Source of the DNA: Antedon bifida
Lineage: Eukaryota > Echinodermata > Crinoidea > Comatulida > Antedonidae
Assembly (NCBI GenBank): GCA_963402885.1
Contig: OY727097.1
Location: 21,762,001 to 21,826,000, forward strand
Length of the DNA: 64,000 nt
Direction of reading: 5' to 3'
In this document: piece after piece, positions 26,511 to 37,744 of the stretch
How the letters are laid out: every line of letters begins with the position of its first letter
Position numbering within the stretch: position 1 is the stretch's first letter
The notes under the pieces: generated by a model
The model's database searches: none
Told to the model about the DNA's origin: nothing
Seen by the model: the letters and a program-made list of their open reading frames with translations, nothing else
Made by a program: the position numbers and the translations under genes

Positions 26511-26680
26511 GTGTAATAGGTGCAACCGACATTATCACTTTAGTGTAATGGATGCAACCGATGTGATTGAATGATGTAGTGTAATTGGTGCAACCAATGT
26601 GATCACTGTAGTGTAATTGGTGCAACCAATGTGATCACTGTAGTGTAATTGGTGCAACCAATGTGATCACTGTAGTGTTA
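26511..26680. repeat. 32-bp tandem repeat with an internal palindrome, about 5 copies
   Basis: Units of the form AGTGTAATTGGTGCAACCAA + TGTGATCACTGT. The right three copies are identical and the left two diverged. Each unit contains the dyad ATTGGT-GCA-ACCAAT, which is also a pair of inverted CCAAT boxes, plus TGATCA. Confidence 0.92.
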
Positions 26681-28570
26681 CGGTGTGGTCTCTGTTACAG
26701 TGTTCCTACCCAAGGGGATGGCCTCGATGAGTTGATTGTGTAAAAAGGGTATAAGAAAGTACAACCCTTAAAAATGAAATGAATAGTCACTTTCTTTATC
26801 AAACAGGATTTCCAGTGAAGTATGAAAAAAAAACACGAGACTTTGAATTATTTTAAACAGGAAATGAAAAACAAAACATTCATCTGTTATTAAGTTTGAG
26901 TAAAATAGCAAAACAAATAGCAGGAAAGCTAGCCCTTCTGGGAATATAATTAAACAGCAATGATCTAACGCCAATGGGTGTACTTTGAAAATGAACACAT
27001 TGTACTATATAATCCAACACACAGCAGTAGATAATACACAAAAGTGAAGTCAAATACTTAAAACTTCTGGAAAAGCTTCAGAAAGATGATGTTAAATTAA
27101 TCAACAAATCATTGCTTTACAGGGAGTATTAACTACCAGTCCAAGTGAACTTTGTGCCACATGAAATTGATATTCTGCAGCCAGTTGAATACACAAGTGC
27201 ATGATCTTAAACTGAAAAAAAAAACAACAAATGCTTTTAAAGAATAGTTTGGGTTTAATGGTTAATGAATTAAAGCCTGAGAGCACTGTGAAAGACAAGT
27301 AACAAAATGAAAATGGAAGTCCCAAAACAATGTATGGGGATACACCCTCGTCGCTAACCAGGGTTCAAATGAACTTTGGTTAGCACCAATTGATTATCAG
27401 CCTCCTGAGGATTCAGTGTCTCATATTCTAGTAAACAGGCAATTTATAACTAAAAACCAATGACTAATTTTTCACCAAATGTTTTCCTTTTATAGTCAAA
27501 TAGATTCCTTAAAATTTATTTCTGCCAATCACTAATTACCCTATGTTGTTTGTTGACTATGGGAAGGGAGAGGGAATGTCCTGTACATGGCGTTTCTTGA
27601 ACCCTAACTTGAAAATTCTAACATTATAACCATTCAATCAATTTTAGAAACATTTCTCCAATCCTAAGTGTTAAATTTTCTTCAATCATAACCTTTTTTC
27701 TGCTAGAAAGTGTAAGGTAAATTAATAATTAGTAATCCTTCAACATAAGAAAAGAAAAAAAACAACAAAACAGTGAAATCCTCTTTCTGTCAACTAACTA
27801 TAAAATGCAAATAAGGTATAGGCCTACAGTAATTCAATAACTGTTGAACACGATGCGATTGCAACTCTCCTCTCCACCATTTCCTAAAAAGTGTATTTTC
27901 AAGAAGTCATCAATTTTCTAAAATTGGGGGCTACTACATTCTTTTAGACTTTATCAATAATTCAAAAGGAGAATTATTATAGTATATATATTTAGTCTAT
28001 TATTATTAACGAATAAAAATAATACTTGCAGGAGTAGACTTTAGGAGAGAGTTCTAGTGAAAATAAAGTGTCCTGTAAACGAAAATATACCTTAATTTTC
28101 TTGAGTATAATTAAAAATGGCTATTGTGGCTATTAAGCAAATGTTGGTAACAATAATACAATTGTATACTACAATACAATTGAGTTGTGATATTAACCAT
28201 TTATCCTTTTGTATTTAGTGAGTGAGACCCTGTAGGTATATACCACTCATACTCACTTGTTCAGATGTTGAAAGTAAAGTATCACTTAGCAACATACTCA
28301 ATGTCACAATAACTTGTTGTTTAACTGAATGCAATCTCTCAAAGCAATTGAATAAGAGAAAGAATGAGCCTGAAGTGCAATGACAAATGTAACCTGTAGG
28401 CTACTGAAGACAGAAGATATAAAAAAATAAAAGACCTACCAGAATGTCATAATTGGCATGAAATAGGTCATGTATTTAGAACATTAGTATTTCGAGATTA
28501 GGTGAAACTTTATTAATAATTAATTATTTTAAAGAATGCTTATTTAAGCTTCAGAAGAGGATCTCTTTAT
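26681..28570. other. AT-rich intergenic DNA
   Basis: Between the 32-bp and 36-bp minisatellites. Contains the small inverted repeat at 27353. Nothing else recognised. Confidence 0.6.
27353..27384. repeat. Short inverted repeat (GCTAACCAGGGTTCA...)
   Basis: GCTAACCAGGGTTCA pairs with AACTTTGGTTAGC across a 4-nt centre with one or two mismatches. The origin is unclear; it may be a fragment of a mobile element. Confidence 0.4.
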
Positions 28571-29723
28571 GCCTTGCTCCCAATGGTTCAATCCTAACCA
28601 GTGGCTGCCTTGCTCCCAATGGTTCAATCATGATCAGTGGCTGCCTTGCTCCCAATGTTCCAATCATGACCAGTGGCTGCCTTGCTCCCAATGATTCAAT
28701 CATGACCAGTGACTGCCTTGTTCCCAATGGTTCAATCATGACCAGTGGCTGCCTTGCTCCCAATGGTTCAATCATGACCAGTGGCTGCCTTGTTCCCAAT
28801 GGTTCAATCATGACCAGTGGCTGCATTGCTCTCAATGGTTCAATCATGACCAGTGGCTGCCTTGTTCCCAATGGTTCAATTATGACCAGTGGCTGCCTAG
28901 CTCCCAATGGTTCAATCCTAACCAGTGGCTGTCTTGCTCCCAATGGTTCAATCCTAACCAGTGGCTGTCTTGCTCCCAATGGTTCAATCATGACCAGTGG
29001 CTGCCTAGCTCCCAATGGTTCAATCCTAACCAGTGGCTGTCTTGCTCCCAATGGTTCAATCATGACCAGTGTCTACCTAGCTCCCAATGGTTCAATCCTA
29101 ACCAGTGGCTGCCTAGCTCCCAATGGTTCAATCCTAACCAGTGGCTGTCTTGCTCCCAATGGTTCAATCCTAACCAGTGGCTGTCTTGCTCCCAATGGTT
29201 CAATCATGACCAGTGGCTGCCTAGCTCCCAATGGTTCAATCCTAACCAGTGGCTGTCTTGCTCCCAATGGTTCAATCCTAACCAGTGGTTGTCTTGCTCC
29301 CAATGGTTCAATCATGACCAGTGTCTGCCTAGCTCCCAATGGTTCAATCCTAACCAGTGGCTGTCTTGCTCCCAATGGTTCAATCCTAACCAGTGGCTGT
29401 CTTGCTCCCAATGGTTCAATCATGACCAGTGGCTGCCTAGCTCCCAATGGTTCAATCCTAACCAGTGGCTGTCTTGCTCCCAATGGTTCAATCATGATCA
29501 GTGTTTGCCTTGCTCCCAATGGTTCAATCATAACCAGTGGCTGTCTTGCTCCCAATGGTTCAATCATGATCAGTGTCTGCCTTGCTCCAAATCGTTCGAT
29601 CATCACCAGTGGCTGTCTTGCTCCCAATGGTACAATCATGACCAGTGGCTGTCTTGCTCCCAATGGTACAATCATGACCAGTGGCTGTCTTGCTCCCAAT
29701 GGTACAATCATGACCAGTGGCTG
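28571..29723. repeat. 36-bp minisatellite, 32 copies, with 108-bp trimeric higher-order repeat
   Basis: Exactly 32 head-to-tail copies of a 36-bp unit (GCCTTGCTCCCAATGGTTCA + ATCATGACCAGTGGCT). Because 36 is a multiple of three and the unit lacks stops, several frames on both strands stay open for hundreds of codons; this is a by-product, not a gene. In the middle, the CCTAG variant recurs at 28896, 29004, 29112, 29220, 29328 and 29436, exactly 108 bp apart, with one extra at 29076. This shows amplification of three-monomer blocks. The last three monomers share a GGTACA variant (about 29629-29705). Confidence 0.97.
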
Positions 29724-31179
29724 GGTTATAACTCATAGCATTAAGACTTCTTATAAGCACATGGTGTATCAGCACATGATGTATAGTTATTATTGAGTAG
29801 TATATAGAATTACCATAACATAATCAATTAAATGTGCTTAGAAATCTGTGTATTAAAATGATTATTTAAATCATATTTTTTAATTGCCTGGCAAATTTGT
29901 TAAATATTTGCTTCCTATTAAAAAGGCAGATTCAATTTCATTAAACCATTTATTTGTTTTCTGAAACCAAAAGATAAAATTTCCTTCATACAATTTAACT
30001 ACTTCCTCTGAGCATAAACAAGCTTCATTCATTTTGTATTATTTATTAGTTTAACTGCATTCTGAAGTATGATTTGTTAAGTATTAATATATAAATATCT
30101 AAAGCTGGGATCAAGTGAGATAAATATAACACAATAGCTAGGAGATATATATGAACTTTCAAAAGTTGGAAGAGTCATTAAATAGTTTTTGATCATTTGT
30201 TATCTATGCTTGCTCCAGCCTGATTGAGTCATCTTCACCACCTGTCATGAAAATAATAGTAACCACAACAATAAGAAGACAATACAGTTTAAAAGAAACC
30301 ACTGAAAAAAAGAACAACTAAAGATTAAATTCTATTATTCTAGATACCTCTGCATGGGAAATCTGGGATTTAGAATTCAATGGTAATAATCTTTCTATAG
30401 AAATTTGATGAAACCTTGAAGAATAAAGAAGACCTAATAGATTCTTTTCCATTAGCAGGCAAAACGATTATAATTTTAAAGGGATTATAAGGCTGCTAAA
30501 TAATACAAATTTGACAATTTAATTTATATAGTTGATATATGGTTGGCTAAATGATATTAGTGGTGTCTACATTAACATTTGTTTAGAGATAAAGAAAAAA
30601 AATTAATTAAAACCTTCCATTATTATTATATTATATATTTTTATAATATAAAGTGTTTAAAGTTTCATCTCACAGACTATAGTACAGTACCACCACTATT
30701 TAATCAAGGGGACACTCTGGGTGAATGGAAGTTTCTGCCAAAGAACATATTTTGGACTTCTGCTATAGTGCTATTCTGTATTCTCAGATGATAATATCAT
30801 CAAAGCAGCTTTGCATCAGGGAGTTAACATTAAGTTGTGATAAAAATTGTAATTAAAATGTTTTTTTCATGCACAGAAACTATAAAAAAAAATGGTATAA
30901 GCAAAAATCCACTGACAGTAGTAATATGAATACTTACTTTATCTGATCCTTTACATACAGGAAAACAAGTTTACTACAAGTAGTGAAAAAAGTGTGTTAA
31001 AACAAGTAAAAACAAAACTGATCAAGAATGAAGAGTTAAAAGGATACAATGTTAAAATGAAAAGTATCGGTAAATAAATGGTGCATTGTAATCAAATTGA
31101 TTCAATAAAAGGCCATAATAGCATTTAGTATCTTGTTTCATCTTGCAATAAAACATGTAAAACACATTGATTTTTCCCA
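29724..31179. other. AT-rich intergenic DNA
   Basis: No recognised gene or repeat; scattered A- and T-runs only. Confidence 0.6.
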
Positions 31180-31460
31180 TTTTCTCATTTTAATCATCGA
31201 CCATCGTCTGTATTACGTATGAGAAGCAATGCGAGTGAGAATTTATAATCCACGAAACAGAGAAACTCAACGGGGCAGGCATTCAAACACGAACTTCAAA
31301 TCCCGCATGAATCTAAAGGTGTCAGAAGTGAGTAGTATTTAATCCGATTCAATTCATAAAACGTGAGGTATTTTCAAGTGACAATGTAAAAACAAATGGC
31401 AATGTAATCTGATTAGTGGATGTAATGACTCCCACCAGGTTTAACTGAAGGGGGTGCAGT
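31180..31460. promoter_or_regulatory. Candidate conserved non-coding element
   Basis: Complex, CpG-containing sequence between AT-rich simple regions (ATCATCGACCATCGTCTGTA, AATCCACGAAACAGAGAAAC, TAATCTGATTAGTGGATGTA with an ATTAG homeodomain core). No reading frame of note. Conservation is not testable here. Confidence 0.25.
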
Positions 31461-32929
31461 AAATAACAGCTAATTATAATAACAAATATTCAAAAACTTG
31501 TTGATATTATTAAATTAACAACTTTTATGTGTTTCAACTCTTTGGAGGGATCAAATCAAATTGTCACCAAACAAGAAAAATAAAGTTGAATATGAAGACT
31601 TAGTGTTAGTTTTATTAACCAATTTATAATTAGGTTTATAAAAAAATTGGCCTTAAAAACGAAATATCTCTATGCTATAAATTTTGCTTTTATCAAATAA
31701 ATAATTTTTTACTACAATTTTGTTCTGTCAAAGAGAACTATTATGTAATATTATTTGTTCAAGTGGACAATATCTTAAAAGACAAGAAATGTTATTTAGA
31801 GTGTCATAAAGGTCCCATAACTATTTAAGACTGAACTAGCTACAATATATACTATATACTAGACTGTACATTCAAACAAAAATAATTCTTCAAATAATTG
31901 TATTGTACTTTTCAGTTTATAACTGCAAATTAATCAAATTATTTTAAGGATAAAAATACATAAAGTACTAGTAATAAATTAAATATATAAAACATTCATA
32001 AATGTTTCTTTCCCAGCTTGGCACTTCATATTTAAATAAACAGAATTTACATTTTATGTCACACTAGCAAAGACATGTTGAAACAATTTCCATTTACGCT
32101 AATGATTGATTAAACTAGAAAGAAGAAAAGATTTATATATTAATAATTAATTTTAGGGTAAATACTTGTATTTGTAAATTATTAAAGTGTAATAATTTAA
32201 TTTTAATCTACAATTAACTTTGAATATAAATTAAAGTATTTAGTAAGGAAGTTTAAATGAAATACAATATATCTGCAAGAAAAGAATTAATTGTTATGTT
32301 AAATATATTATAAAAAATATATTTAATTTGAATATTAAAAAGCTACACTCAGACATTTTATTTATTTAAAGCTATATTTTAATTGAAAAGCACCAGTGAC
32401 ATTTTTGAAATGTGCAGTATATAAAAGTTAATATAAATCTAATATTGTTATTTATTCACCTCCATAAAGGCAAAAAATACAATATATTTTATTGCCACTT
32501 TTGGTACAATACAAACTACAAAAATGAATAAATAGATACAAATATGTTTAAAATACAGAAATATAAATTAACAATTTTACCAAAAAATCACTAAAATAAC
32601 AACCACGATTCATAATAAATTTCTAGGAAAATGTTTTACTCCCTTCACTTTCAATTCTTAGAATTTGCATTATTTTCGAATTCCTTAAATCTTACTTCAT
32701 TTCTTAATCAAAAAAATTAATTTTATCTTAACCTTGAATGGTGTTGTTCACCTTTTGTTTCCATGCCAATAAAATTACAATTCATTTTCAAGAAACCCCA
32801 AAGGGGCACTTAAAAAACTTAAAAACAATTATCTTAAATTGAATTTACATCTTTGTTAATAAATTGCTTAAAACAATTGGTAGAAATAGTTAGATTTGGC
32901 AAATATACTTATTAATTTGTTAATCATTA
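31461..32929. other. Very AT-rich intergenic DNA
   Basis: One of the most AT-biased stretches of the window, with no frame of note. It separates two enhancer-like blocks. Confidence 0.6.
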
Positions 32930-33340
32930 TTTAGTACGGAGGGAATGATTTATTTCGATTACATGATTGGCTAGTTCTCTAATTAATTAATTTGTCTGTG
33001 CATATTTGATAAAGGCATTAAAGGCCCAGATGGAGGGCTGACAGTGACCTTAAGCTAGCCTAGTAATTCTTCAAGTCTTGCGCCTAGGGTGAAGATGAAA
33101 TCATGTTGTTGCCGTGGCGCTGTCATGCTGGGAGTCAAGCCCACGAGTCAAGGGAAAACGGATATCATACCATGCAAGTTAAACGCCACCACAACAACGT
33201 GCTTTGTCATCAGTTTTTCACGGCAAATCTACCCCTACCAGCATTCTGGCTTTGAATTGTATTATTTGAGCCAAATTCCATTTCCTCTCTCGCCACAATA
33301 ATGATGGTTAAATCAGTTTGTATTAATCAGTGGTAATATC
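32930..33340. promoter_or_regulatory. Best candidate enhancer-like block upstream of SoxB2
   Basis: A 400-bp island of high complexity in AT-rich desert. In order: AATTAATTAATT (homeodomain-type), TTTGATAAAGG (TCF-like), a CAGATG E-box (33027-33032), TGACAGTGACCTT (nuclear-receptor half-site), then a CpG-bearing stretch, and CCACAATAATGATGG (SOX-type ACAATA). A 70-codon frame from 33089 has no family resemblance, and I regard it as incidental. Deep-conserved SoxB2/Sox21 non-coding elements are reported in animals, but I cannot verify identity here. Confidence 0.35.
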
Positions 33341-33479
33341 CAACTGTGCATTTCTCTTTCAGTATGATATTAACATATTGTATGTTTACCGGTTTGTTGT
33401 CTTCAAAGTATGATTGTGTTTACATGCAGTTTAGTAATAAATTAGAAATTAATACTAGTATTGTGCTTATATTGTATTC

Positions 33480-33640
33480 TGTCGACGATCCGGACGGTAA
33501 TCAAAGAGGACAGTAATTAACAGTTGATGGTTATTTCGAGACACAAGCGATGGTCAGCCCACTTCTGACATTATCAGCATACCCTGTACACGCATACTTG
33601 GTGGGCGTGTTTGAATAGGTTCTGCGTCAGCCAGGCTAAA
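33480..33640. promoter_or_regulatory. Second enhancer-like block
   Basis: GTCGACGATCCGGACGGTAA, GGACAGTAATTAACAGTTGA and a GGGCGTGTTTG (KLF-like CACCC complement near 33602) form a further complex block 150 bp beyond the one at 32930-33340. Inference from composition only. Confidence 0.25.
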
Positions 33641-34049
33641 TTTTAGTTCAGCAAAGTACAAAAGGATTCACTAAAACATCCAATTAAAACCTGAAAAATG
33701 GCTTACTTATTTTTTTTGTTATGAATTTATGAATCAAAGTGAATTCATAGCCTACACATACAATAATATACACAAGATAGGTTTTAATTAAATTAATAAA
33801 ACAACTAAAAATTAAAAACTTCGGCCTACCATGTGCGTCAGCTTTTTCATCGGACCAAACGTAAAATAATATACGTTTATATTTATATACATAAACGCAT
33901 ACTTCATTATTATAATAATAATAATGAAGTATTATCATCCCCTTTCATCTACCCGCCCAGATACGAAAGCTCGCTATTATTGGTAATATAACTTTTGAGT
34001 GTGCTACTTAGCACTTTCACCTGTTTACAGTTCCAAAAAAAAAAAAAAA

Positions 34050-34290
34050 CTACCAAAAAAGATGAAAAACATTACTCACTTCTGTAGAAAAAAAATGAAA
34101 ACCATTATTATTTCACTTATAAAAACACAAAATAAACGGGTTAACCAAAAACCCCATGTCTGACATACAATTTGACTCTTTTTTCCTTGAAATTAAAGAT
34201 TTTTCAGGTAAGTAACTGATTTTCGATCAAATTTTGGTCAACATGAATAACTAAAATGGAATATTCAACAAAATAATTTTTTAAAGGGGA
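34050..34290 (+). repeat. Dispersed AT-rich repeat, copy 3 (TTCTGTAGAAA family)
   Basis: Contains CACTTCTGTAGAAAAAAAA, TTTCACTTATAAAAACACAA, TTTTTCAGGTAAGTAACTGA and TTTTGGTCAACATGAATAAC in the same order as the copy at 16044-16360. It ends shortly before the foldback element at 34390. Confidence 0.6.
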
Positions 34291-34389
34291 TAATAAATCC
34301 TTATCATTAGAAAAAAATTTAATGTGATCCTCATTCTGACTGGAATAAACAAAACTTTTCAGCACTTTGAATAAAACAACATACATGTA

Positions 34390-35422
34390 CGGTGGCCTAT
34401 AAGTGTCACGGCAACTTTCAAAAAATATCACGGCAATTTTTTCAAAAAAAGCCACGGCAATTTGAAAAAAGCCACGGCAATTTGAAAAAAGCCACGGCAA
34501 TTTGAAAAAAGCCACGGCAAATTAAAAATAAAACATCACGGCAAATTAAAAATAAAACATTGCGGCAATTTAACAAAAATACCAGGGCAACTTAAAAATG
34601 AAACACCACGGCAAATTAGTATTGAAACACCTCGGCAAATTACTAATGAAACACCACGGCAAATTACAGAATGCCACGGCGGAAGTGAGTTACCACGGCG
34701 GAAGTGAAACCTTTGGAATCTTCGATTTTTTCTGAGGTAAGTAATTATTTGTGCATTGATGTAAATATTATTATATTAATTTATTATATTTAACTGCAGC
34801 AGTTTACGTGTTTATTGCACTCTTCTTGAACTTTCTAGGCCGGGCTAGACCATAGGCCTTATTACAAGGTAGGCCTAGGCCCTATAACATTCTACAATGT
34901 TTTAATATATTTACAGTAATCTGTTTTTTATATAAAAAGTTGTTTTTACAGTAGACCTAGCTACTACTGTAGGCCTAAGGCCTAGGGCTAGTAGTAGGCA
35001 TAGCTAGGCCTAGTGCAATAAACACGTAAATGCTGCAGTTAAATATAATAAATTAATATAATAATATTTACTTCAATGCACAAATAATTACTTACCTCAG
35101 AAAAAATCGAAGATTCCAAAGGTTTCACTTCCGCCGTGGTAACTCACTTCCGCCGTGGCATTCTGTAATTTGCCGTGGTGTTTCATTACTAATTTGCCGT
35201 GGTGTTTCAATACTAATTTGCCGTGGTGTTTCATTTTTAAGTTGCCGTGGTATTTTTGTTAAATTGCCGCGATGTTTTATTTTTAATTTGCCGTGATGTT
35301 TTATTTTTAATTTGCCGTGGCTTTTTTCAAATTGCCGTGGCTTTTTTCAAATTGCCGTGGCTTTTTTTGAAAGTTGCCGTGATATTTTTTGAAAGTTGCC
35401 GTGACACTTATAGGCCACCGTA
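34390..35422. mobile_element. 1.03-kb foldback element with tandem-repeat arms and 6-bp target duplication
   Basis: Left arm 34390-34820 and right arm 35013-35422 are near-perfect inverted complements (about 410-430 bp), starting TACGGTGGCCTATAAGTGTC and ending with its complement. Both sides are flanked by TACATG (34384-34389 and 35423-35428). Within each arm a CACGGCAA-type core recurs every 19-28 bp (GCCACGGCAATTTGAAAAAA and relatives). The left arm carries one 20-bp unit more than the right. The 192-bp centre is rich in TAGGCCTA words and has no open frame. The architecture is that of foldback elements; the superfamily is unassigned. Confidence 0.88.
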
Positions 35423-35587
35423 TACATGATATATGACACACAACGGAGTGAATAGTGCATGGTTCTAATAAATAAGTTAGAATATCAGCTTCTGTATTTT
35501 ATCATTGAGAGTGCATACAATTTTTCGTGGTGCATGTTATATTTGCAATAATAATCAACAATAAATATATATATATATATATAAATA

Positions 35588-35805
35588 CCAGGCACAGAAC
35601 AAATTCTAAACCGCCTGGTGATATACTGAAAATGTATTAATTTGAAACGATAAAGATGAGGAAATCTGTGAGAGGAGATTCAAAACCGGAACCTTTTGCT
35701 TGATATGTCCTAACCATTAGACCACTGAGGCTTTCATAGTATTGTTCAAACCCGATTAAATAACGACTCTGTAACACTCTTGACTTAGTTGTATGTACGC
35801 GCACC
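35588..35805 (-). mobile_element. tRNA-derived SINE (Glu-like head), copy 1
   Basis: On the minus strand TGGTCTAATGGTTAGGAC is a Glu-tRNA-like A-box region and CCGGTTTTGAATCTCC a B-box-like region about 30 bp later. The body runs CTCACAGATTTCCTCATC, then the tail is TTCAGTATATCACCAGGCGG followed by TTTAGAA...TTCTGTGCCTGG. It lies 200 bp from a sister copy at 36001 in the same orientation. An (AT)n run borders its 3' end (35567-35582). Confidence 0.82.
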
Positions 35806-36000
35806 AGAGATAAAATTGTATATATTATATGGAATACACTAGCCCAAAAGCTCTGCACATTTTTTGGCTGTTATACTTTATTGTTTGATTTAGTTTTTTG
35901 ATTATTTTATTTGTATATCCATTGAGATCCAGTGACTGATACCCACTGCATTGTCATTTTTTCCGTAATTTGCCTATGGATTTATATATGTCTAACTTAT

Positions 36001-36205
36001 CAGGCAGAGAACATTAATTCTAAACCGCCGGTGATATACTGAAATTTAATTAATTTGAAACGATAGAGATGAGGAAATCTGTGAGAATGAGAAAAAGTTG
36101 CCTCAACCGAGATTCAACCTGAAAATGTCCTAGCCATTAGACCATGGTATTTTTCAAATGTGATTGGATAGCAACTCTCTACGTGGTATGGTGGAACAGC
36201 ACTAG
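36001..36205 (-). mobile_element. tRNA-derived SINE (Glu-like head), copy 2
   Basis: Same family and orientation as the copy at 35588-35805. It shares the tail (CAGGCAGAGAACATTAATTC on the plus strand), the ATTAATTTGAAACGATAGAG body block, ATGAGGAAATCTGTGAGA, and the GTCCTAGCCATTAGACCA A-box complement. The B-box region is less conserved. It is more diverged than copy 1. Confidence 0.8.
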
Positions 36206-37653
36206 AAAATTGATATATATTACATTTTTCAACCTTGTTGTAAGAGTAGTTCAGTCCCTGTATAGTTACACATCCACTTCAATTTTTACTTTGTTGAATA
36301 GTGGATAAGTGATATTTTATAGATTCAAACAGGATAGATGTATGTTCTTTTGCTGGCTTCAGCCCAAATATGTTTTAGACATTCTTTGTATATGTTAATA
36401 ATGTCAATAGGCCTAGATACTGTATTTTGACATACAGTAGGTGTGTACACTGGTTTGTGATGTGTCTATAAATAACAGGTATGTTAGAATTAATTCAATA
36501 GAATACTGAAGAACTTGTTTGAACATGACTATATTGAGTCGCTTTGTCCAACAATTGAAAAGAATAAACAAGCAGTAATATGACAACAAAATGAGTATAT
36601 AGATCAAACAAAAAGCTTTTCTAATGGCTATTTACCTGATTATAAATAATCTTCAACTCTTTGATCAACAATGCAGTTGATGATAACAATATCTCATGTC
36701 TCCAATAAAAACCCACCACTCAAGGGACTTGTAAATGATTCTGATGTAATTTCAATATAGACCTTGTTGAGGTTAATATTATAAGCATCTTCAAATAAGG
36801 ATAATATTTAAGAATCTTCATAAGGCGAAAACAGTTTAGATTTCTGTGTGATGCAAGCTCCATAGACAATATTTAGCCATCATCTCCCTTCCCCTTGGAA
36901 GTCATGTCAAACAATATTTATGTGTAGGCCTAATGTGTGTGTTTCATTGTTTGGAGTTGCCTATGTATTTACTAATTATAAAGTATTATTTTTTTTAAAT
37001 AACAATTTTGGCTAAAATTTTAAAATTAACGGTAACTGTGTAGACGTGGTATTGCCTCACATCACATCTTTCAATCTTTATCTATACAAAATTACAAATA
37101 GTTACACAATTCAATTTTATCTCAGATAGAGCAGTATAATCCATTCCGGACAATAAGAAGAATACTAGCAGGGGTCAACGATAACAATACCTTGGTCAAT
37201 AATTGTATACGATATCTTGTAAAATAAATACTGTGATATCTATTAGTAAGTGTAAGCAGACTGGAGCATGTGACCATCATTCTCATTGTGGTGTTTCACA
37301 AACTTTACGCCGTAACGCTATGGTACGATCATTTTATTATCAAGTATTGGCTAATAACACAATTTCATAATGCAAAAGTAGGGGCCTGCGCATTTATGGG
37401 AAATTTAGGACTTTGCCAACAAGGCAAATGTCTCTTGTCAATTCTCCACTTGGTACCCACTTTATGGGGCCTATAAGACCCATAGAAATAAGTGAAATTG
37501 TGAAAACTATCATTTCTTTATGGCTGAACTGTAAAACAAAACGTAATTCAACAGTTACATGTAGTTTTTTTTAAATAGGTAACTCTCGTCACTAGAATTT
37601 AAAATTCTCAATATTTGTAATTGTAAATGGTAATCAAAAGTGCTTGTATTCTC
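36206..37653. other. Intergenic DNA
   Basis: No gene recognised. 37270-37480 is somewhat less AT-rich with a 68-codon open frame of unknown significance (HKLYAVTLWYDHFIIKYWL region). Confidence 0.55.
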
Positions 37654-37744
37654 GCCATTTGATTGGTTAATTACGCATCATGTGTCATTCATTAGTGCAG
37701 AATAATGAATGACAAGTGATGTGTAATTAACTAATCAAATTGGA
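37654..37744. mobile_element. 91-bp long-arm hairpin, probable MITE relic
   Basis: Left arm CCATTTGATTGGTTAATTAC...TGTCATTCATTA and right arm TAATGAATGACA...GTAATTAACTAATCAAATTGG pair over about 41 bp with four or five mismatches around an 8-nt loop (GTGCAGAA). It could be a small inverted-repeat transposon or a precursor-like hairpin. No flanking target duplication was resolved. Confidence 0.55.

Noticed and set aside
28551..29796. Long open frames (up to 388, 212, 170 and 149 codons) on both strands
   Set aside because: They arise because a 36-bp stop-free unit keeps several frames open at once; nothing outside the minisatellite supports a protein.
33089..33301. 70-codon protein
   Set aside because: No domain, no family resemblance, and embedded in a motif-rich block more likely regulatory.
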